A stretch of 64,000 nt of DNA from Sclerotiophoma versabilis (taxonomy: Eukaryota > Ascomycota > Dothideomycetes > Pleosporales > Didymellaceae): NCBI GenBank assembly GCA_012274445.1, contig JAAROD010000080.1, positions 620,001 to 684,000 on the forward strand, written 5' to 3'. Every line of letters starts with the position of its first letter. Position 1 is the first letter of the stretch. The position numbers and the translations under genes are program-made. The notes beneath the pieces are model-generated. The model was not told the DNA's origin. It worked only from the letters and a program-made list of their open reading frames with translations, and made no database searches. This document shows positions 52,654 to 63,132 of the stretch, in pieces.

Positions 52654-54808
52654 TCACGCTTCGTCAGATCCAGCCAGGTGGAGGCTGGTTCTTTCTCGTC
52701 GGCAATACAGGCGAAGACCTCGAGGAAGCTCTGACCCGACACTCGCCACCCAATGCTCGGCAACAGCCTTACGCGCAGCTTCTTCGTCCCCGTGTTGGCT
52801 GGGTTCCAAGTTGCGTGAGTCCAGCTGCGCCTGTGCTTCCTTGGGAAGACCGTAGATGAGCGTAGGCATGGCGGATGTCTTCCATATTCGTGTGGTTCCA
52901 TCGGCGGTTTTCATGATTGTTGCGACAAGGAAGACCAGACTGAGAAGGAGCAGAATGATAGGGAAGATGAGCCACTCCCATTGCACGTGGATGTACACTT
53001 CCCGAGTATATGCGGAGCCGATGACAACCTCGTTTGACGTGCCCACCGATCGGAACCCGTTGGTCATTGCAGAGGCTAGTCTTTCTATATGATGAGTTAT
53101 ATTATTTGGAGCCAGCCATGGGTTAATGTCGAGCGGTCTGTTGTAAGCTGGCCCTTCCGCCCAGGTATAGGATCGCAATATTGGTTCAGTCTCGTTGGGT
53201 TTGATTGTATAGTAGGACGGGAACATGTCATCAAATGGCATCATGTGTGCGCAGGCGGTGTCATTAGACAAGCCAAAATTGGTCATCTTGCCATTGAGCG
53301 ACTCTTTCACTTGAATGGTAACATTTTCCGTGTAATTGATGTCAGTGCCGTTGTGGAACTCAGTTGCCATTAGGACCGATACCCAGAGTTTTCCCACAGC
53401 CGTCGTGTCTTCTTGCGTTCCCAGAATCTCTTCGTGATACGCTCCTTCATCATATGTCGACTTGATCGTCTGGACACACCATGACAAGACACACTCAGTC
53501 GCAACAGGACGCTCTTTCTTGTACACAGAAGCGGCTGTACCATCTACTGAAGAAACAATTACAACATCTGCAATCGGATTGCGAATGTTCAGAAAGTTGA
53601 TGGACCCATTGCCAAACAATGGTGTCCGTTCGTATATTGACAACCCTGGCATGGTTCTCATAATCAGGGCTTCGGTCGGCGCAGAGGTGTTCAGGTCAAG
53701 AGAGTAGCCGCTCATCATCGCTGGAGCACCGTTTGTAACGTTAAACAAGTAGCCACACATGGTCGCATTGGGGTATGCGAGCTCTATGCCGAACTCGCCA
53801 CCAGGAAGGTCGGAAGCCCAATCCAATCGGCCGTCGATGCAGCCATATGTGAGGTGACTGGAGACGTCAGCGCATTGGCTGCATACACCTAAGGTCTCGT
53901 ACACAGGCCATGTGCAGTTGTTTGTTAGGCATGACTACACATAATGTTAGTCAGTCTCTTTGTGTGGATATAAGATCCGGATGGAATTGCCTCACCAGAG
54001 GAATATCAGGTCTGATTCCACTACCAAATGGTATCGACTGTGTGCCATTGCCGTAAAAGTACTTCCGCGCTAGGAGCCCGATATCTTTATCTTCGGCAGC
54101 AAGTGTCATTCCTTCGCTCGTCACCCTCCCGAGGTCCGCACTGTACTGGACTGTTCGAGGGACTTCACCATGTTTATCATGTAGAGCCCAAATATTGGGT
54201 AGAGTATTTACCTGCTGCAGAAATGTATCGATCGCAAGTAGAAGAACAATCAGAAGCGCTCCGAGCGCAGCTAAAGAGCGACCTTTTGTTCTGAAGAGCA
54301 ACATCACCGCACCCCATGGCCCGCTGGTAGCTTTATCGAAGATCTCGAAATCCCACATGGCTTTAGATGAGTCGTTGAACCAGTTCCATTTGAGCTGGCC
54401 CAGTGCTTCGGTGGTTGGCACGATCAAGGCGGCAGATGCGAATTTTCCAAGTATGTTGGCAAGGGTGAGCAGCTTGTCCCAGTACATGAGTCGTTCATTG
54501 TTGATGCGAGCATATATGCTGATAATGGATCCTAGGCAGCTTGCGCTGATTGTCCAACATTTGATTTCGAACAACCACCTCTTCCAAACATTCTCGGAGG
54601 CATTGTACTCAGCGAGCTTGCGCTCAATGCGTTGGGTGAAGTCAAGCGATGGCTTATCCTTAGAGATGGTGTCGTCAGATAGTATTGAGTTGCAGTCGAT
54701 TGACTGCTTTGTGGTTGCGGGTTGCTGTTGAGGCGCAAAGCGAGGCGAAAACATTGCAGACACGTGAAGCTGTTGTGAATGCTGTGAAACACGAGCCTTG
54801 AGAAACAT
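52654..54808 (-). CDS. DUF3176 membrane protein, copy A (frameshifted C terminus)
   Basis: Exons 54808-53996 and 53934-52654 (61-nt intron) give 697 aa. Order: disordered N terminus; DFTQRIERKLAEYNASENVW; two TM helices; the DUF3176 core LIVPTTEALGQLKWNWFNDS and WDFEIFDKATSGPWGAVMLL; a third TM (LAALGALLIVLLLAIDTFLQ); a roughly 400-residue glycosylatable ectodomain with paired Cys (NNCTWPVYETLGVCSQCADV, VATECVLSWCVQTIKS); a fourth TM (WEWLIFPIILLLLSLVFLVA); and a cytoplasmic tail with IWKTSAMPTLIYGLPKEAQA. Function unknown. The last 45 or so residues are out of frame relative to copy B: the homologous KKLRVRLLPSIGWRVSGQSF lies in another frame, so a 1-nt-class indel near 52800 replaced the tail. 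A transposon sits 217 bp upstream of the start. Confidence 0.85.
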
Positions 54809-55025
54809 GGTTCTGAAGCTATCCAATATAGGTGCTGGAGATGCACAAAGGCCTCATGACACGGCCCAGCCCTGTCGCTGCATGCAACGACATGGTTGTT
54901 TGCATGATTAGCGCGCGGTGGTGAGTTAACGCTCTCCTCTGCAGTGATGTTCTCAAGTTGTCGAGTAGCGCTACGTTATCGAGAGTTGTTGATGTTAGCG
55001 CTGCGGCACAGCAAGCCGGCGGCTA
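54809..55025 (-). promoter_or_regulatory. Upstream region of DUF3176 copy A with array-shared motif
   Basis: Contains AGCGCTGCGGCACAG at 54998-55012, also found upstream of copies B and C. The palindrome GTAGCGCTAC lies at 54965-54974. The region is cut on the right by the transposon. Confidence 0.55.
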
Positions 55026-55069
55026 CCGTGTCCGTGCACCCAATGCACGGATTCAACCAATGCACGGTT
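55026..55069 (+). repeat. Left terminal inverted repeat
   Basis: Starts CCGTGTCCGTGCACCCAATG; about 44 nt match the right end with two C/T differences. It contains the internal direct repeat CCAATGCACGG twice. Confidence 0.92.
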
Positions 55070-55229
55070 CTCACCCTTCACAGGTACTACAAAAATGAGG
55101 TTAATATGCCACGTACAATAGTTATTATTACAGGATTTTTTGGTGGAGCACTCTATAGACCTATGCGACAGATTATCTTACCTAAATCTACTTGGTAAAG
55201 TAATCTTGCAGCCACGGCTGTTGTATGTA

Positions 55230-56960
55230 GGTAGGGGAGCTAGGGAACGCTAGTCAGCAACAGGACGACTACGCGCAGCAGCACTACTACGTTTCTTAGC
55301 TAGATTTAACTGCAGCTGATGTAAGGCCTTATGTTTGCCTGTTTAGGGTAATTATATAGCTTTCTAAGCGTTGCAAGCTTGCTTTTAACGCTCTTGTTTA
55401 GCTTTGCGTTTAGCTACTTCTTCTGCCTTCTTAGCTTTAACCTAGTCTTGCTCTTTCTTCTCCCTTACCTATACTACACGCTTCTCTTCTATAATTTTCT
55501 GTTTATATAGCTTATTTACAGCTGCTAACTTCTTTATCTCTGCCTTTTTTAGCTCTTCTACTTTCTTCTCTTCTTCTGTAACAGCTATATAAGCACGCGC
55601 TTTATAGAAGGCTCTAGGAGACTATAATATTACTCTACTATAATACTTCTAGTCTTGTTATAAGTCTAACTGCTTTGCAGGTTAGCTCTAACACTTCTTC
55701 TTTTAGTATAGCTTCTAGTATAAGCCTGTAAGTTTGCTATAAAGAAGCTCTACTTAGCTTAAGAGGTAGTAGATAGTTTGCTCTAGCTTCTGCGTGCCTA
55801 CACTACGCAGATTCTTTACCTCTGCACGCAGAGTACTGCAAGCTTAAAGCTAGTCCTCTGCGCTATAAGCTAAAGAACTAGAGGAAACTAAGTCTAAGTT
55901 TCTTAGAGTTATAGAGTAGAATCTATTAAGGATAACGTTAGCGTTTACTAGATATATGCTGGTTACTATAAAGGCCTGTTTAACTAACGTTTTAGTAAAC
56001 GTGTATACCTAGGCAGGCTAGAATAGGCTAAAGAAGTTAGCTTTTAACAATAGGGATAGGCCTTAGGATTGCTAAAGGTAGTTATTAAGTTTGTTACTGT
56101 AGTAGAAGGAGAGAGGCTTAAAGCAGACTATATCTAATAGCTGTAACGTCTAGGTACTGTAAGGAGGTAAAACAGCAACAATAATCTAATTCTAGTAACA
56201 GTATTCTAGGAATTTCTTAGTTAGGTAACTCCTATAGCTATCTATAATTAATAGGTAGTACTTTCTCTATACTTTCCTCTTTGTATAATAGTTAAACACC
56301 TATTTAAGCTAAGCTAGTCTAATTTTATTATTTATCCAGCCTGTAGGGGAAGAGGTAACATAAATTAAGTACTTTTCTAGATTAATATTAGCTACCTAGG
56401 GGCTCTAGATAGTAGAGTTTTTTAACACAAAGATAATACCTAGAGGAAGAGCTGTACTATTAGCGCAAATTAAAGCTAATAAGCTTACCTACTTGTAATT
56501 ACTATCTTAATAAGCCTGCTTAACCTCCTTCTTCTCCTATTAACGCCTGCTAAAGATGCGCTTTATCCTACCTAGTACTCTAATAGCAAAGCCTTTCTTA
56601 TCTATATTATATGTATGCTCTAGCTTAATATTATATTTAGTAATCTTCTGCTGTAATAGGTTAAAGTACAGCTAGTACTTATACCTAGACTTAGTGTTGT
56701 GGTAATTAGAGTCTATACCTGTTACCTATTAAGACGTAAGCTAGTTATAGTAATAATTAAGGAAGTGCGTAACCTAGCTATTAGAGTAAGGAGTTTAGGT
56801 AACTGCAGAGGTGAAATTGCGTATTATATGCCTTATAGGTAGCAAATAACGCGCTGTAAGCTCTTCTATATACTGTATAAGGTCTGCTTCTTATTATGTA
56901 GTAAGCTTTTGTTACTGTTTGTTGGTAACCTCCTAGGAGACCTAATTATGTTAATGAGCG
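55230..56960 (-). pseudogene. Pogo/Fot1 transposase, destroyed
   Basis: Read leftward with many internal stops: an HTH-psq/CENP-B-like part (ELTARYLPPIRHIIRNF, VTHFLNYYYN), the DDE domain start YNIDEKGFAIRVLGRIKRIF then VSLLALICANSTALPLGIIF, the middle Asp block LLIIDSYRSYLTKKFLEYCY then PPYSTQTLQLLDIVCFKPLS, and the basic coiled tail (KAKKAEEVAKRKAKQER, HKALHQLQLNLAKKRSSAAR). These match the order of fungal Fot1-type transposases (about 550 aa). More than 20 nonsense positions rule out function. Confidence 0.9.
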
Positions 56961-57118
56961 CGTGATAATGTTAAGCGATTAATGCTATAGCTATTGGCAA
57001 TTCTTTAATACACAGGTTTTTCTCCTGGCTTTAAACTACAGATCTGCGCAAGCGCATCTTGAATTCCTAGCATGGTTGTTGAGTTATTACGCGTTGAAAT
57101 GGAGGTATTAGTGGGTGG

Positions 57119-57162
57119 AACCATGCATTGGTTGAATCCATGCATTGGGTGCACGGACACGG
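57119..57162 (-). repeat. Right terminal inverted repeat
   Basis: Its reverse complement starts CCGTGTCCGTGCACCCAATG. It differs from the left end by ATGG for ACGG twice, i.e. C to T at CpG. Confidence 0.92.
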
Positions 57163-57460
57163 TACGGGCATGAGGCCGCTGGAGCGCTCGCTTGATAGGT
57201 AGGCAAGCATAATAGTAACACGTCAGCAAGTATCCACCCTACACTAGTTGCAAGGGAGAGAGTGACTGCACACAAAAAAGTTGATCCCGCAGACATACTC
57301 AAGTAGCAAATGGGCTGGGAAACACCCGAATCAAGCATATTAGGGGAATGTCGTAGATGCATAAAACACGTGTTGTCGAGAACAAATATGGCAAATGGTC
57401 TTGGTGTTCGGATGTGAATTGGAACCTTTACTGGAATTGGTGCTTGTATATGAACCAAAC

Positions 57461-59518
57461 TTAAATCCATCCAGGCGGTGGCTGGTTCTTCCGTGCGATC
57501 AGTTGCGGTGATTTGAGTACACTCTGACCAGAAATTCTCCAGCCGTGATTTGGCTGCAACTTGATCCGTACTTTCTTAATCGCTTCATGCGAGCTGCTCC
57601 AAGTACAAGAAGTGGCAAACTTGCTCCGCGCCTCCTCAGGTAGACCGTAGATCAGAGTAGGCATTGCAGATGTCTTCCAAACTCCTGTCGCGGTGTCGTT
57701 TGATGTTCTGATCATAGTTGAAACGAGAAAGGCGAGACTTAGGAGGAGAAGGGCAAACGGAAATATCAGCCATTCCCAACGGATCGATACAAACTGACTC
57801 TTGTTGAACGCCTGACCTGAGAGCATCTCTCTGCTGGATGGATCGGACCGGATGGCATTCGTCATTGACGTAGCAAGTCTCTCCCAGTGGCGGGTGATAT
57901 TGTTGGGTGCCAAGAAAGGATTGAAGGTAAGGTTGCGAGTTGATGGACCTGCTAAGAAATTTCTATACCTTAAGATCGGTTGTCCAAGAGGAGATGCAAG
58001 AGTATAGGATGAAGGTGCATAATCATCGAAGGTTACGATGACATTGGAAGCAGTGCGATTCGACATGCGGTAGGTATTGTTCAAGACACTGCCTTGAAAC
58101 TCTTTCCGAAAAGCTGGAGGTGGAGTAATGACAATGTCCTCAGCGTAAATCGTCATGGTTACTTTTTCGCCTCCGGCGTACAGGCTATAATGTTCCCAAG
58201 GCCACGTTCCGTTGGTGGTATTCATGTACGTGGAAATGACCTCTTCGTGGTACCTTCCTTGATCATAGGAAGATTTGATATTTTTCACGCACCAAGCAAG
58301 CACGCATTCGTGTGCAACCGGTGTCATTTGCGAGTCCGTTTCAAATGACACGTTTGCAGCGGATGCTATCAACACGTCTAAGATGGGGGCTCGGAGGTGT
58401 CTGAAATTGATCGAACCTCCAAACAAAGATGTTTTGGTGATCATCTCGGTCAATGGAAGCGTGCGTGAGATCAAGACTTCTCCCGTTTTGGATATTCCCT
58501 CGGTACGATCAACGACGTATCCGGACATAAGTACTCGCTCGCTGCTTGTGACGTTGAGGAAATAGCCACATGCCGTTGCATTAGGGTACTTGGCCTCATC
58601 AATGGAACCGATATAGCTAGCACTCCAGTCGATGCTTGTCTCGAGGCAAGCATAATCAAGCAAGTGCGTTGTGTCCACACATTGGCTGCAGACCCCCAAA
58701 GTTTCGTACACTGGCCATGTACAGTTATTGGCTGGACATGAGAGTGGAATATCCGCTCGAGTGCCATTACCAAACGGTGTAGGCTGCGTTCCATTGTTGG
58801 TGAGGTATTCCATCGCTATAAGGCGTATATTCTGATCCACGTAGTTTGTCTCGTAGCCTGCAAAGTAATCCGCATTGTAGGAAGGCTCATATGCTACCAT
58901 CCTTGGGATCTCACTCGCGTGTTGATACGGCGCCCATTGGTCTGGATAGGTGACGACCTGTTGAAAGAATGTATCGGTTGCGAGCAACAACACTATTAGC
59001 AACGCACCTAATGCGGCCAGAGAACGCCCTTTGGTGCGGTATAAGAGTAGTGCAGCCCCCCAAGGTCCACGTGATGCTTTGTCGAAGATTTCGAAGTCCC
59101 ACATAGCCTTAGAATTATTGAACCAGTTCCACTTCAGCTGACCGAGCGCTTCGGAAGTCGGGACAATTAAAGCTGCAGTTGCAACTTTACCCAATACATT
59201 GGCACAGTTGAGGGCAATCTCATGATCACCCATGAGGTGGCCATCTATGCGAAGATATATGCCAACGACAGCGCCCATACATAGCGCGCTGATGGCCCAG
59301 CTTGTAAGCTCAAGTAGCCAACGTAGGAAGATGTTGTTAGAAGCGTTGTAATCCGCTAATTTCTTCTCGAGTCGTTGTGTTAAGTCTAGGGACCGCTCCT
59401 CTTCCACAACAGTGTCGTATGAGCTGATAGAGGCACGCTCATCGGGGCGTATGAAGTGCGATGGGGCGGTTGAAGGATGCCTCTGGGGCCTCAATATTGG
59501 CGGAAACTTCCTGGGCAT
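57461..59518 (-). CDS. DUF3176 membrane protein, copy B (intact)
   Basis: A single exon of 685 aa. The start ATG 59518 gives MPRKFPPILRPQRHPSTAPS; the frame upstream offers only TTG. Same layout as copy A: SLDLTQRLEKKLADYNASNN, TM pair, LIVPTSEALGQLKWNWFNNS, WDFEIFDKASRGPWGAALLL, LAALGALLIVLLLATDTFFQ, an ectodomain with many NxT/S sites and conserved Cys (NNCTWPVYETLGVCSQCVDT, AHECVLAWCVKNIKSSYDQG), WEWLIFPFALLLLSLAFLVS, and a tail with VWKTSAMPTLIYGLPEEARS and NHGWRISGQSVLKS. It has no intron where copy A does. Probably a plasma-membrane or endomembrane protein; the molecular role of DUF3176 is not known to me. This is the reference copy of the array. Confidence 0.9.
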   Translation of the reverse strand: MPRKFPPILRPQRHPSTAPSHFIRPDERASISSYDTVVEEERSLDLTQRLEKKLADYNASNNIFLRWLLELTSWAISALCMGAVVGIYLRIDGHLMGDHEIALNCANVLGKVATAALIVPTSEALGQLKWNWFNNSKAMWDFEIFDKASRGPWGAALLLYRTKGRSLAALGALLIVLLLATDTFFQQVVTYPDQWAPYQHASEIPRMVAYEPSYNADYFAGYETNYVDQNIRLIAMEYLTNNGTQPTPFGNGTRADIPLSCPANNCTWPVYETLGVCSQCVDTTHLLDYACLETSIDWSASYIGSIDEAKYPNATACGYFLNVTSSERVLMSGYVVDRTEGISKTGEVLISRTLPLTEMITKTSLFGGSINFRHLRAPILDVLIASAANVSFETDSQMTPVAHECVLAWCVKNIKSSYDQGRYHEEVISTYMNTTNGTWPWEHYSLYAGGEKVTMTIYAEDIVITPPPAFRKEFQGSVLNNTYRMSNRTASNVIVTFDDYAPSSYTLASPLGQPILRYRNFLAGPSTRNLTFNPFLAPNNITRHWERLATSMTNAIRSDPSSREMLSGQAFNKSQFVSIRWEWLIFPFALLLLSLAFLVSTMIRTSNDTATGVWKTSAMPTLIYGLPEEARSKFATSCTWSSSHEAIKKVRIKLQPNHGWRISGQSVLKSPQLIARKNQPPPGWI

Positions 59519-60143
59519 TTGCCGCTGCAAATTGTGATAATGGAACGTAATCCACGCAGAAAGCAAAACTCTAGAGAAGGCCCTTATAAGATTTTATCTA
59601 CGGATTACAGACAGTCAAAATGATTCAGATGCGCTGAGCAAACGCCAAACCTCAATTAGGTACGCACTAGCTGTTAAGCGCCCATGCCTGTAGTGCCCCG
59701 ATGCTTTAAGGTTAAGGTGCTGGCCATGATGTGATGGTTGCAGTTGTAGACTGACACCTGAACGATCGTTGACATCAAATCATATCCGTTGGCGCTGCGG
59801 CACAGTTGCCGGCGGTTACGTGCATGTACCCGTGGGCGTTCGTTCAGCTGATCCCTAATCCCAGTCATACAAAGTTGCAAGCTGCAAGAGCACCATTGAA
59901 CGTAGAATCAGCCTGAACTAGGCTCGAGGCTTCGATCTGCCCTTCTCTTTCGTGCAGAACGCCGTCTTGTCGCGCATAACGCAAGCGTACGAGGATAGGG
60001 AAATTCAACTTGGCATATAGTGAGCACATTGATGACATGTTTGCAGTCAAAACGCATCAATTGGATGACATCGAGTTGAGCCAGGATCCACATGACAAGA
60101 GGTTTTGAAGCGTGTTCAAAAACAACCAGGAGGAGGCTGGTGA
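59519..60143 (-). promoter_or_regulatory. Upstream region of DUF3176 copy B
   Basis: About 625 bp. GGCGCTGCGGCACAG at 59791-59805 followed by TGCCGGCGGTTACGTGCATG matches the sequence around the transposon insertion site upstream of copy A without the element. No gene. Confidence 0.6.
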
Positions 60144-60375
60144 TCAGCTCTGCGCGCCTGAATTGGAGAAGTATGACTGTGGCCGAGCGCCCTGGCTGAG
60201 AAGGAGTTTGAATTCAATGTTCTTTACCTGGTCCTCTGTAAACTCTCCGCCTTTGAGATTCTGCTGCAAGTGCTTGGGTAGACTGTGAATCACTGTGGGA
60301 ATTGCGGAAGTCTTCCACATACTCATTTCGCCCTACTTACCATTCGAAGTCTTGGTGACTGTAGGCATTAAAAAC
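60144..60375 (-). pseudogene. DUF3176 copy D, C-terminal fragment
   Basis: LTLGFLMPTVTKTSNG (last TM and tail start), a stop, then MSMWKTSAIPTVIHSLPKHL and a short tail including KLLLSQGARPQSYF, paralogous to LSLAFLVSTMIRTSND and VWKTSAMPTLIYGLPEEARS of copy B. The upstream parts of the gene are missing. Confidence 0.75.
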
Positions 60376-60929
60376 CGAGGGTGAGCACAGGTGACTTAAA
60401 TGATAAGAACGGCCACTGCCAACATACAGCAATGAACTGCTTTTAGCTGTAAGCCGGTCCGGTACCGTAGTAATGCTTTCTATTTTCCAGTATCGCACTA
60501 CATAACAGATAACAAGTAGGACATTTTGCTTTGTGCAGGGAGTGATTGAATATACAATGGTATCTAGTATAAGTAGTGTAGGTGGGTCCGGTAGTGGCTG
60601 TTGAGTCAAGTCTACTTGCTTAGGTTTCAACAGCGATACGTGGAGTATAGGACAGGGATCATCAGAAACTCGAGGATCTTTAAACATTGTAAGATGATAG
60701 CTTGATCTCGTTGTGTTCTCGGTTTGAGCCGTTGTTACTCTGGCCCACCTGCACCACGTATGCTGGAAACCACAGTAAACTCATGTCCAGCCCGGAAGCG
60801 GCTGATGGTTTTGCCTGCGCATCCAAGTCGAACACGTAAGGCCGTGACCGGAAACTCTCCAGCCCCGGCTCGCGTGAAGCCTGATCTAAACTCTCTTCGC
60901 CTCACGGCGGGAAGGTTGCCCTATATTTT
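60376..60929. other. Interval between DUF3176 remnants
   Basis: About 550 bp with no recognisable coding homology. It may include further decayed array sequence. Confidence 0.35.
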
Positions 60930-62508
60930 GATTCTGCTACAGTTCCTTTAGAAGACTGTAGATCAATGTTGGCATTGCAGATGTCTTCCAGATACCCGTC
61001 TTATCTTGCCCATCCCTTGATGTCCTGATGATTGTAGCGACCAAAAAACCGAGACTGAGTACAAGCAGGGCAAGTGGGAAAGCGAGCCCACGCCCAGCGG
61101 ACCAACACAAACTGTTTTCTATTATAGGCCTTTCCAGATACCATCGAGTTACTTTCTGTGTTAGAACGCATTGCGTTGGTCATAGCCGTAGCCAGCCTTG
61201 CCGTATGGGAGAGTATGTCGTTCGGTACTTGCCGGGCATTAAATTGGCGCGCGCGAATACGGGGACCATCGACATAGTTTTTATGACGCAGAGAAGGATT
61301 GGCAGTTCAGTATGAAGGAAAGAAGTCGTGAAATATTACCATTACATGCGCGGCGGTTCGATTGCTTACTCCGAAGGATTGCGCAGAGGCTGTAGAGTTG
61401 GCGCGGCTCAGGCCCGAAATGGGTAATTCAACATTGATGTCCTCCGTATAAGTCATGAACCAAACTCCGCCCTCTTCTTCTGGGACCTCAAAACTGTCTC
61501 ATGCCCAAGGTCCCTTGGTTGTGTTCTGCAGAATCGCGGTCACTCTTCTCGGTGATCGCCCCAGGTGTAGCTTGATTGGATGATTTTGAAGATCCAACAA
61601 AGAACACATTCGTGAATTACAGATTCTTGTCTTAAACAGACGCTCTGAGTGCCATCAGACGCAGACACAATCAGAGCATCTAGAAGAGTACTTCGTAGCT
61701 TTTGAAGTGAATAGAGCCAGTTCCATAGAAGCTTTTCTTAGCGAACAGTTCTGTCAGGGATAGGACACGCACCAGCAGGGCCTCTCCTCGACTGGAGTTC
61801 ACACTAGTGTTTTTGAAAATGAGATAACGGGACATCAGGGTGGGTTTGCCACTGGTGGCGTTGAGGAAGTAACCACAGACCTGGCCAGTTGGAACGTCCT
61901 TTGTCGGGCGGTTAGAGTGAGCACTCCAGTCGATCGTGGTGTTGAGGCAGGCATACGTCAACAGCTCTGATATTTCTATTTTGACACATTGACTACAGGG
62001 AAGGAGAGAGGAGCCTGGGGCTCCTCTCGATGCTTTGTCGAATATCTCAAAGTCAAACATCTCTTTCGATTCGCTTCCGCGGAACCATGTCCACTTCAGT
62101 TGTCCAATGGCCTCGGATATGGGGAATAAGAGGGCTGCCGCGGCAAGCTTCGAGAGGACGTTGTGAGCTGTAAGAGCAATCGACCGCTGGCTTAGAGGCT
62201 GATTTTTACAGTACAGCAGCATAACGACAATTGCGCTCTAGAGACCACTTGTCAGCTTATTGATCTAAACAGATGCTTGTGAATTGACTGCTCACCATAC
62301 AAGCAGCGCTTACGACCCAGCTGTTGATTTCAAACAACCATCGCTTAAGGAAAATTTGAGAAGCATTGTAGTTTGCTAACTTTCTCTCAATGCGCTGAAG
62401 GATGTCAAGCGATTGAGTTTGTTGAACCGATGCTCGATAGGATGGAGGTTCTTCGTAACGGTGGGAGCTCATCTGACGTAGTATGGGTGGCGGATCGATA
62501 TGGCCCAT
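60930..62508 (-). pseudogene. DUF3176 copy C, pseudogene
   Basis: Start MGHIDPPPILRQMSSHRYEE, ILQRIERKLANYNASQIFLK, a 58-nt intron (62238-62295) that copies A and B lack, LLFPISEAIGQLKWTWFRGS, FDFEIFDKASRGAPGSS, then a deletion that joins straight to PCSQCVKIEISELLTYACLN, skipping the third TM and about 100 residues. Afterwards frames change repeatedly (HECVLCWIFKIIQSSYTWGD; MTNAMRSNTESNSMVSGKAY; LALLVLSLGFLVATIIRTSR; GIWKTSAMPTLIYSLLKEL and stop). Clearly non-functional. Confidence 0.88.
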
Positions 62509-63132
62509 CGCACAGTTATGAAAACGACCTCAGGGCGACGTGACCGGATTGTTCGCTCGGATTGGACGGTGGACAGCTTTTGGGACACCAGCGAAACTGC
62601 CCACTGGTAGCAGACAGGATATGGTCGCAAACTCCATCGTGTCTATGATCCTCAACATCTTACGAATACAGCGAGGAGAGAGTCGCCAGCTCAGGGATGT
62701 GGCTTTGCGGCGCCGCCTCAAGTGTGGAAGAATGTAAGAGTTACTCAGTTGACCTGTCGCGGGCAGTCGTTAAACGCCGAGCTGTTGACGCTGCACGACC
62801 ATGAAGGCTACAAGGCGGCCGCTAGCGGTAGCGCTGCGGCACAGTAAGCGACAAGGCGCTACCAGTGACAGCCACTGTATTAACGCCGGAAAAGTGTTTC
62901 AAGAAGAGAGCGTGTCTTTAACAAGCGGGAGAAATGAAGACAAATCCGGTTGTTGAAATGCTTTTCAGTCATTCTTCACTAGAAGTAGTGATGCCAGTGT
63001 ATAGGCCAGCAAAGCAATCTGATTTGGCGATAGGAGCTAGTTAGTAAGCAGGCAGCATTACCGCAAAATCACTGTAAATAGAAAAGATGTGACCGTAAAC
63101 TGTTGAACTGTTATACAGAAACCCTAGAAACC
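62509..63132. other. Upstream flank of DUF3176 copy C with hairpin-forming motif
   Basis: GCGCTGCGGCACAG at 62831-62844 is the motif shared with copies A and B. Here it sits in an inverted repeat, GGTAGCGC (62827-62834) and GCGCTACC (62856-62863). No gene. Confidence 0.5.

Larger units (their letters stand above)
55026..57162 (-). mobile_element. Pogo/Fot1-type DNA transposon relic (Tc1/mariner superfamily), AT-rich and mutated
   Basis: 2137 bp, bounded by terminal inverted repeats and flanked by TA on both sides (55024-55025 and 57163-57164), the Tc1/mariner target-site rule. The interior is strikingly AT-rich with stops in every frame. On the minus strand it still spells a Pogo/Fot1 DDE transposase. 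The pattern fits repeat-induced point mutation (C to T on both strands). Not mobile by itself. Confidence 0.93.

Noticed and set aside
55013..57175. AT-rich block as a centromere, origin or CRISPR-like array
   Set aside because: Terminal inverted repeats, TA flanks and readable DDE motifs identify a degraded Pogo/Fot1 transposon; there are no spaced repeats.
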